DNA of 64,000 nucleotides from Diploptera punctata (taxonomy: Eukaryota > Arthropoda > Insecta > Blattodea > Blaberidae): assembly GCA_030220185.1 (NCBI GenBank), contig JASPKZ010003434.1, forward strand, positions 496,001 through 560,000, in the 5' to 3' direction. The notes beneath the pieces were generated by a model that worked only from the letters and a program-made list of their open reading frames with translations, was not told the origin of the DNA and did no database searches. Of the stretch, positions 56,978 to 64,000 are shown piece after piece; positions within the stretch are counted from its first letter, which is position 1, and each line of letters opens with the position of its first letter. The translations under genes and the position numbers were made by a program.

Positions 56978-57095
56978 GTCAGAATGGCCGAGCGGTCTAA
57001 GGCGTCAGACTCAAGGTACGTTCCTTGTCTGCTTTGCAGACTTGTAAGAATTCTGGTCCTCTCTGAGGGCGTGGGTTCGAATCCCACTTCTGACA
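56978..57095 (+). tRNA. tRNA-Leu(CAA) unit 15
   Basis: Equivalent to unit 9, but the 3' stem is normal (TCTGG against TCAGA, one T-G pair). Confidence 0.85.
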
Positions 57096-57405
57096 CTTTT
57101 TTTTTAACTTTAGAAAACAAAAAATACTACAACGCCTATTGTTATTGTTTTCAATGCGCAATTTAATATTAATTCTTGAGGGAAGCTAAAAAAAGTCACA
57201 AAATATTTCCTTAGACAATATTCTATATTATATAACCACGTTTCAGGTAGATTTTTCTTCTTCTTATTCTTCTTCTTCCGAATGCAGTATTGGGTGATGA
57301 TGCCTGTTCTGCGACTACAAAAACTGATCTTTCCATCGGTTAAAAGGTATATTTTTATTATCCGTATTAGCAAGTAGTCCATAAATAATAACCCACAGTC
57401 TCCAT

Positions 57406-57524
57406 ATCAGAATGGCCGAGCGGTCTAAGGCGCCAGACTCAAGGTACGTTCCTTGTCTGCTTTGCAGACTTGTAAGAATTCTGGTCCTCCTCTGAGGGCG
57501 TGGGTTCGAATCCCACTTCTGACA
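57406..57524 (+). tRNA. tRNA-Leu(CAA) unit 16
   Basis: Duplicate of unit 10. The first base is A (A1-C72), and there is one extra C in the variable arm. Confidence 0.7.
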
Positions 57525-57733
57525 TTTTTTTTAAACTTTAGAAAACAAAAAATACTACAACACGCCTATTATTATTGTTTTCAATGTGCAATTTAATATT
57601 AATTCTTGAGGGAAGCTAAAAAAAAATCACTAAATATTTCCTTAGACAATATTCTATATATAACCACGTTTCAGGTATATTTTTATTATTCGTATTACCA
57701 AGTAGTCTATAAATAATAATCCGCGGTCTCCAT

Positions 57734-57849
57734 GTTAGAATGGCCGAGCGGTCTAAGGTGCTGGACTCAAGGTATGTTCCGTGCCTGCTTTGCAGACTTG
57801 TAAGAATTCTGGTCCTCTCTGAGGGCGTGGGTTCGAATTACCCTTGACA
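57734..57849 (+). pseudogene. tRNA-Leu-like unit 17
   Basis: Duplicate of unit 11 with the same defective 3' end. Confidence 0.85.
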
Positions 57850-58045
57850 CTATAAAAAATAAAAAATGCTTCAACGCCTATTATTATTGTTTTCAATGCG
57901 CAATTTAATATTAATTCTTGAGGGAAGCTAAAAAAAAGTCACTAAATATTTCCTTAGACAATATTCTATATATAACCACGTTTCAGCTATATTTTTATTA
58001 TTCGTATTAGCAAGTAGTCTATAAGTAATAATCCGCGGTCTCCAT

Positions 58046-58161
58046 GTCAGAATGGCCGAGCGGTCTAAGGCGCCAGACTCAAGGTAAATTCCTTGTCTGC
58101 TTTGCAGACTTGTAAGAATTCTGGTCCTCTCTGAGGGCGTGGGTTCGAATTACCCTTGACA
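58046..58161 (+). pseudogene. tRNA-Leu-like unit 18
   Basis: Defective GAATTACCCTTGACA 3' end; matches unit 12. Confidence 0.85.
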
Positions 58162-58367
58162 CATTTTTTAAACTTTAAAAAACAAAAAATGCTTCAACGC
58201 CTATTATTATTGTTTTCAATGCGCAATTTAATATTAATTCTTGAGGGAAGCTAAAAAAAGTCACTAAATATTTCCTTAGACAATATTCTATATATAACCA
58301 CGTTTCTGGTATATTTTTATTATTCGTATTAGCAAGTAGTCTATAAGTAATAAACCGTGGCCTCCAT

Positions 58368-58485
58368 GTCAGAATGGCCGAGCGGTCTAAGGCGCCAGAC
58401 TCAAGGTACGTTCCTTGTCTCCTTTGCAGACTTGTAAGAATTCTGGTCCTTTCTGAGGGCGTGGGTTTGAATCCCACTTCTGACA
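58368..58485 (+). tRNA. tRNA-Leu(CAA) unit 19
   Basis: Structure intact, but box B is GGGTTTGAATCC (C56 to T), which may reduce transcription. Confidence 0.6.
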
Positions 58486-58695
58486 CTTTTTTTAAACTTA
58501 AAAAACAAAAAATACTACAACGTCTATTATTATTGTTTTCAATGCGCAATATAATATTAATTCTTGAGGGAAATTAAAAAAATATATATCACTAAATATT
58601 TCCTTAGACAATATTCTATATATAACCACGTTTCAGGTATATTTTTATTATTCGTATTAGCAAGTAGTCTATAAATAATAACCCACAGTCTGCAT

Positions 58696-58813
58696 GTCAG
58701 AATAGCCGAGCGGTCTACGGCGCCAGACTCAATGTACGTTCCTTGTCTGCTTTGCAGGCTTATAAGATTTCTGTTCCTCTCTGAGGGCGTGGGTTCGAAT
58801 ATAGCTTCTGACA
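58696..58813 (+). pseudogene. tRNA-Leu-like unit 20
   Basis: Box A is ATAGCCGAGCGGTCTACGG, the intron border is changed (CTCAATG), and the T stem is broken (GAATATAGC). Confidence 0.75.
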
Positions 58814-59034
58814 CTTTTTTTTAAACTTCAAAAAACAAAAAATAATACAACGCCTGTTATTATTGTTTTCAATGCGCAATTTAATATTAACTCTCGAGGG
58901 AAGCTAAAAAAAAGGCCACAAAATATTTCCTTAGACAAAATTCTATAAGTTATAGGCTATATAAGCAGGTTTCAGGTATATTTTTATTATTCGTATTAGC
59001 AAGTAGTCTATAAATAATAATCCACGGTCTCCAT

Positions 59035-59152
59035 CTCAGAATGGCCGAGCGGTCTAAGGCGCAAGACTCAAGGTACGTTCCTCGTCTGCTTTGCAGACTT
59101 GTAAGAATTCTGGTCCTCTCTGAGTGCGTGGGTTCGAATCACACTTCTGACA
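59035..59152 (+). tRNA. tRNA-Leu(CAA) unit 21
   Basis: Last unit. C at position 1, and one mismatch each in the anticodon stem (GCAAGACTC), variable arm and T stem. No T-run follows. Likely weak or decaying. Confidence 0.5.
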
Positions 59153-59605
59153 TGTATTTTAAACACTAAAAATCAATTAAAAAAAGAAATAATATTACAT
59201 CAATACCTACTACCGGTATTATTGTTTTCCATGCACAATTAAATATTAATTTTTGAGGGAAGCTAAAAAAAATCACTAAATATTTCCTTAGACAATATTA
59301 GTAGTAGTATACTGACGATGCCATACAGAATTGGCAAATTGTTTTAACTGAACATTTTAAAATTGACAATATTTTATTAGATACTTAACTTGTTTGCAGA
59401 CGATCAGGTTGTGATATCTGAGACAAAAGATGGCTTATAACGGGCAATTTACAAATTAAGTAAAATATGTGAAACATACAACTTGAAAACATTTACTCTA
59501 AAACAAAAGTATGAGCCACTAAGAGTAAAAATTTGATTTTATTCAGATATCTTAGCCATTCGGCTTCCAGGATTGTTGAAGCTGGCGCCATATTGATTAT
59601 ATAGG

Positions 59606-59608
<3 letters not shown>
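59153..59608. other. Array edge and AT-rich intergenic
   Basis: Array spacer remnants continue to about 59300; nothing is recognised beyond. Confidence 0.5.

Positions 59609-59651
<43 letters not shown>
59609..59651. repeat. (TA)n microsatellite
   Basis: About 40 bp, immediately 5' of a SINE-A insertion. Confidence 0.95.
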
Positions 59652-59652
<1 letters not shown>

Positions 59653-59985
59653 CACCGCTGTGGTCTCGAGGAAGCGTGTTGCCTTGTCACGCAGCGGGCC
59701 CAGGTTCGAACCCGGTCGGGGCAGTTTTTCTGGGTGAGGTTTTTATCGGAGTTTTTCCTCACCTGTAAGGCAAATGTCAGGAAAACTTTAAGGCCTAAAC
59801 GGTCCCCGAAATCATATGGCCATCATCATCATCCTTATCATCATCATCGTCATCCTTCACCGGTGTGGAAAGCAACGGGAAGCTACCACACCTACAATTC
59901 CCTAGTAAAGCTGCAAGCATAGCATGAACATGCTATGATTGCAGTGAAAGACCTACCCTCGGGCAGAATTACTATGGATGGATGG
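59652..59985 (+). mobile_element. SINE family A copy
   Basis: Head CCACCGCTGTGGTCTCGAGG, box B AGGTTCGAACCCGG, complete body and ATGG tail. It inserted within TA repeats, so the TSD cannot be seen. Confidence 0.92.
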
Positions 59986-60092
<107 letters not shown>

Positions 60093-60443
60093 ATAAATTA
60101 CAATAAATTACAAAAATAGACGTAATTCAAAATTGCAGTTCCGAAGGTAATGTTAATTGAATACAGAGATATTAACAGTTCGCGTATATTTGTTATATAC
60201 CTTTTTTTTATGAAGAGCAGCTATAACAACTTAGACCTACAGTCTGTATACAGCTAAGTATAAATATCATTGATTGCTTTCAAGACAATCATTTTTACTA
60301 CCAATTCATGATTGATCCATGGAATTTTGTTCCGTTTGTTGTAATTTTGTATTTTATATATAATATGATCACAATGAAGTTAAGCGAAACTAAAAGTAAC
60401 TCTTATCATAAATATCATTAAACACTACCGAAACAGTTGGTAA

Positions 60444-60444
<1 letters not shown>

Positions 60445-60491
<47 letters not shown>
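60445..60491. repeat. (AT)n microsatellite
   Basis: An uninterrupted AT run just left of repeat X copy 2. Confidence 0.95.
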
Positions 60492-60493
<2 letters not shown>

Positions 60494-61076
60494 AGAATGT
60501 CCAATAGGAGGCTTTCCCTATAGATAGTATATTACAATACGAGGTTGAGAAGTGATTTTTACAGAAGCGAAGATATGATTAAAACCCGAGCGATAGCGAG
60601 GTTTTATAATTTCCGAGATTCTGTAAAACACTTCACAGACGTACGTTGTACATTATTTTTTGCACGATAATCTTTTCAAAATAATTCATAATAATAAAAT
60701 AACATATTTTTTGGAAATATTTGCGTTCATTATAAACAACTGACTGACGTTAACAGTCTGGCCTAAGTTTATACGGTAAATACCGAAAATAATTTAGTGA
60801 GACTACAGCAGGCCGTGACACCAATCAAGGGTAAAATGGCGGCAAGTACGAATTTATTGTTTTATATTGTTTCAGTCCACCGCTGTGTTCTCGAGATAGC
60901 ATGCTGCCTTGTCACGCATCGGGCCCGGGTTCGATCCCCGGTCGGACAGTTTTTCTGGGTGAGGTTTTTATCGGGGTTTTTCCTCACCTGTAAGACAAAT
61001 GTCAGGAAAACTTTAAGGCCCAAACGGTCCCCGAAATCATATGGCCATCATCATCATCATCCTTTACCGGTGTGGA

Positions 61077-63285
61077 CAACAACAACAACAATTGAGTGAC
61101 GGTGACATGGCACCGTCCTAGGCTCTGCATACTGATGCACACGGTGCGTCTTGGCAGTTAATTCCTTCGTTTTAGGATTGTGGTTCGTTTAATCCTAGCC
61201 ATTGTGACAAGATGGTTTCTTTTGGTCTACGTATCTGGATGATAGATTGTGGATATGTCCACACAGTATATTGATATCAAGTCGCACTGGGTGGTGCAAC
61301 CTGATATCACACTCTATGAGAGCAACTCGCACAATCTATTTTTTGGTTCACTTTAACTTTAACCTATATTACACAGGTTAAAGATCCTGTGCAGGAAAAG
61401 GAATCTCTCCATAGGAGAGGGTAATTCAGCCAATAATGGCTGAAGACCCTGGAGATATTCCTCAACCTGCTGCCCTAGTTGTAATTTAGGCAATTGCTGG
61501 CCCTGGCCTTGAACATTGCTGTTCACCTTTTGGTTTTGTGAAGAGGTGCCCTTCTTTAGGGATTGAGAAAAGGAAACATTAGGTTGGACTTTCACCGAAG
61601 TGAAAGTCCTAGGTTGAGATATAGGTGGTTTGGGTTGAGCTGCCCTATTATAACTCTCAAGCGCCGCCTGGAATACAGGGCAGCCGCGATAGGATGCTGG
61701 GTGTCCGTTAGCCCCGCAATTTGATTTGCATTTATCTGTGCAGAGGCCTTAATTGGACAGTCCTTATGTCCATGGGCCTCGGCACAGATTACGCAACGTG
61801 GCTTCCGGCAGCATGCGGAATAGGTATGATTGAAAGACTGGCATCTAAAACATTGTTTAAGGCCAGTCCTTGGTCTATAAGATTCCACTGATACGACACA
61901 GTAAACGAGCCGCTTCAGGTCATAAATTTTGAGAGCCTCAGCTGTCCGCTCTAGTTCAAGAATGAAAATGGGGAGAGGTTTCTCTACGTTATCTTTTTTT
62001 GCAATTATTTGCCTGGTACTTTTTAAAGGAAATTCCCAAGGACCTGATTTCCTGTTCTATTTCGTCAATGGAAGTGTTTGAAGGCAGCCGTTTTAGTACT
62101 ACCTTCAATGGAAGTTCCTTCTTAGTCAAGTGAGTATAGTATTCCTTGTGAATGGAAGTAAAATACTGTCTTAGGACTAATAAGTCCTCCATTGTAGTTG
62201 CGTAATAACGCAAACCTTCTCTTATGTTGACAACTTTGAGTGGTCCACTGATGAGTGCCTTTATCTCTTTGTTCATGCGAAACAGATCCCCATGACCAGT
62301 GACAGTGATTGGTGGGGGTCTCTGTTTCGCAGAGTCAACAATTTGGGAAGGTGTAGTATTTGTCGTATCGGTCGATGGACCAGCAATAACAGGTGGAACC
62401 ACTGGAGAGGAAGTTCCAGAGGTTGATGCTTCCATATTTGTATCAGCTAGTGCTGCAAATTTATTAGAAGTCTCAATCCCTGATACTACAGTGGGAGACT
62501 TCACTTTGACTTGTCTGGATACAACTTGGGTTTTCTTTTCAGAAATATTTTCAGTGATTTTTGTTACTCTAATACCTTTACTTCTACTTTTGTTTCTCCT
62601 CTTTTTGGGAGTTGTTGTTTCTCTAGGCTCAGATTCAGTTTTCAGAAAAAATTGAGGTGTGGGTAGGTCAAATTGACCCATTACTTTAGGTTTTACTTGT
62701 TGCTCTGAATCTGTTTCCGAACTTGCGTCATGTTCTGGAAGAAAGCTTTGCGCTTGGAGCTCAAGCGCAGTAGCTTTCACTTCCTTCAACATGAGCGAAT
62801 ATAAAGTTACACTTTCCGGTATTTGGCCATACATTTTATCTAGTTTCTCCATACATGTCAAAGTGATGTCACACATTGCATCAGATCTTTCACAGTTGGG
62901 GAAAGTAGCCAGACTGTTTGTGATGAGTAAGAATACTCAGCGAATCTCATGAATATATCTTTGATGTCGAGTATTTTCCTCGCTTTTCTTTTTGGCAATA
63001 TATGACTCGAAAAATTGTGAGGCTCCCTCCCACAACGTGAAAGGTCTGATGTCCTCATTATCTTCATCCAGGTCCATAGACCCTGGAAAATCAAATTTAG
63101 CAGCCATGCTTGGTAATACCAAGACTTAGTCTACTACTACACTTGACTTTATAAGAAAACCACTTGTCACTTGGATAGAATTACACTGCACATTAGTGAA
63201 GAAACCACAACACTATAACTCTAGACACTTCACCCGTGGATTTATATAAGTTCTAGAACACTAGACCACTATACACTGGACCGGG
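61077..63285 (-). mobile_element. ORF1-only (gag-only) jockey-type LINE, 2.2 kb
   Basis: The 10-bp TSD CCGGTGTGGA lies at 61067-61076 and 63286-63295 within the SINE. On the minus strand the element has a 5' UTR of about 180 bp (63285 to 63108), then ORF1, a 3' region of about 260 bp, and a TTG-unit tail (61077-61091). No endonuclease or RT sequence is present. A short ATG frame, MARIKRTTILKRRN, near 61190 may be the remnant start of ORF2, which would suggest an internal-deletion derivative. Confidence 0.85.
61359..63107 (-). pseudogene. Jockey-type gag (ORF1) with zinc knuckles, frameshifted
   Basis: It starts MAAKFDFPGSMDLDEDNEDI at 63107. Shifts occur near 62940 and 62880. The 295-residue frame (62876-61989) has a basic, Ser/Thr-rich middle and then a PRE_C2HC-like segment (KVVLKRLPSNTSIDEIEQEI). 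After another shift come zinc knuckles: CFRCQSFNHTYSAC (CX2CX4HX4C) and CVICAEAHGHKDC (CX2CX3HX4C). HPASYRGCPVFQ follows in the next frame, then a Gln-rich end. This is the layout of jockey-clade ORF1, an RNA-binding coat protein. Three to four frameshifts make this copy inactive. Confidence 0.88.
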
Positions 63286-63513
63286 CCGGTGTGGAAAGCA
63301 ACGGGAAGCTACCACACCTACAATTCCCTAGTAAAGCTGTAAATCATAGCATGAAAATGCTATGATTGCAGTGAAAGACCTACCCTCGGGCAGATTTACT
63401 ATGGATGGATATTGTTTCAAATAAAGTTCAATTATTTTAAAATGCAGTGATTTTATTCGTAGGCTATAATGTAGGCCTATAGGCCCTATTAACACTACCT
63501 TTTGGATATAGGG

Positions 63514-63543
<30 letters not shown>

Positions 63544-63547
<4 letters not shown>

Positions 63548-63755
63548 TAGGAAAGTTTTCTTGGGTTTTCCGCGTCTTGGATTCAAGTTCGGCCCCTGGC
63601 CACTGACTCCGACGTTTCTGCATGATCCCACATGTCATTATCAAGGAATCATTCCTTCATAATGGCATGTGGGATCATGCCGAAACGTCGGAGTCAGTGG
63701 CCAGGGACCGAACTTGAATCCAAGACGCGGAAAACCCAAGAAAACTTTCTTATTC
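63544..63755. mobile_element. Palindromic element with hammerhead-like cores
   Basis: The arms at about 63544-63640 and 63660-63755 are inverted copies (GAATAGGAAAGTTTTCTTGG ... TTTCTTATTC). Each arm has GGCAT..ATGCC or a variant followed by GAAACGTCGGAGTCAGTGGC. The order matches the 25703 element although outer sequences differ. The 5' core is imperfect. Flanking AT runs hide any TSD. Confidence 0.55.
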
Positions 63756-63782
63756 ATACTTATATCCTCGAAAATCTGCAAA

Positions 63783-63819
63783 ATATATATATATATATAT
63801 ATATAATCACCGAGGTAGA

Positions 63820-63861
<42 letters not shown>
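63783..63861. repeat. (AT)n microsatellites
   Basis: Two AT runs (63783-63804 and 63821-63861) separated by CACCGAGGTAGATG-type sequence. Another at 63517-63544 precedes the foldback. Confidence 0.95.
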
Positions 63862-63864
<3 letters not shown>

Positions 63865-64000
63865 ACGTTGTACACATAAAGGGCAGTGGTTTTACTTCCC
63901 GCACTAGGTAGGTAATTTGTAATATTACAGTATAGTTATTTAGTTACTTATGGGTTGGTAACCCAGAAATTTAGGAATTTGAATTTTCAGTCATAGTCGC

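Larger units (their letters stand above)
51274..59152 (+). repeat. Tandem array of 21 tRNA-Leu(CAA)-like units
   Basis: Units of about 300-330 bp: an intron-containing tRNA-Leu(CAA), a T-run, then a spacer with AACGCCTATTATTATTGTTTTC, TTCTTGAGGGAAGCTAAAAA and TCTATATATAACCACGTTTC. TATTAGCAAGTAGTCTATAAATAAT lies just upstream of the next gene; its TATAAATA is about 30 bp before the tRNA. The three-unit block 54933-55800 recurs as 56978-57850 (shift about 2045-2050 bp), including a shared 100-bp spacer insert. A LINE interrupts at 53050-54160. Confidence 0.95.
60875..63408 (+). mobile_element. SINE family A copy split by a LINE
   Basis: The 5' part (60875-61076) and 3' part (63286-63408) make one SINE with TSD ATATTGTTTCA at 60864-60874 and 63409-63419. 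The LINE at 61077-63285 interrupts it at CCGGTGTGGA. The empty site is present in repeat X copy 1 at 367-377. Confidence 0.93.
60520..64000. repeat. Dispersed repeat X, copy 2 (runs off the window)
   Basis: It matches the first 550 bp of the window plus 1413-1460 (GGGTTGGTAACCCAGAAAT, TTTTCAGTCATAGTCGC). It is interrupted by the split SINE (60875-63408) and a foldback flanked by AT runs (63517-63861). It lacks the RTE and SINE-C insertions present in copy 1. Confidence 0.75.

Noticed and set aside
51192..58814. Many recurring ORFs with SEVGFEPTPSERTRIL or MAERSKAPDSRYVPCLL
   Set aside because: They are translations of tRNA-Leu units and spacers on either strand, a well-known false protein signature of tRNA genes.
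62299..62655. 118-codon plus-strand ORF
   Set aside because: It is antisense to the gag ORF1; the minus-strand frame has the zinc knuckles and PRE_C2HC-like segment.
63632..63907. ORFs with YIYIYI runs
   Set aside because: Translation of AT microsatellites and a palindrome.

Overview
The window is eukaryotic, repeat-dense, AT-rich DNA, most likely from an insect. The evidence is the mix of RTE, jockey and CR1/L2-like non-LTR retrotransposons, Tc1/mariner transposons, several tRNA-derived SINE families, and nuclear tRNA genes including an intron-bearing tRNA-Leu(CAA). The very frequent AGGCCTA-type words and the large tRNA clusters would suit a cockroach-like genome, but that is a guess. I find no convincing host protein-coding gene. 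Every long reading frame is a mobile-element fragment.

Layout. 0-11 kb: copy 1 of a dispersed repeat (X) carrying an RTE fragment and a SINE, a near-identical 329-bp tandem duplication, and SINE and LINE 3' ends. 11.9-15.1 kb: a full-length 3.19-kb RTE element on the minus strand with a 14-bp target-site duplication (TSD) and two frameshifts. 15-26 kb: SINEs, LINE 3' ends, inverted repeats and a hammerhead-like foldback. 26.3-28.6 kb: a Tc1 transposon nested in another element. 29.4-34.5 kb: a tandem array of 27 tRNA-Ser-like units on the minus strand, with satellite copies at 39.0-39.3 kb. 37.4-38.7 kb: a mariner-group transposon. 40-51 kb: SINE, RTE and foldback copies and a single tRNA-Gln(TTG). 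51.3-59.15 kb: a tandem array of 21 tRNA-Leu(CAA)-like units on the plus strand, interrupted by a 1.1-kb LINE. 60.5-64 kb: copy 2 of repeat X, carrying a SINE that is itself split by a 2.2-kb LINE encoding only ORF1 (gag).

The functional content that can be defended is the tRNA genes: some of the Ser(TGA) units, one clean Ser(CGA), Gln(TTG) and several Leu(CAA). Much of each array is decayed. A 12-copy Ser subfamily shares the same damage in the T arm and at anticodon-loop position 37, so defective copies have been amplified and homogenised. The best candidates for something new are the ORF1-only LINE, three palindromic elements carrying hammerhead-ribozyme-like cores in both arms, and the pseudo-tRNA satellite behaviour of the Ser array.
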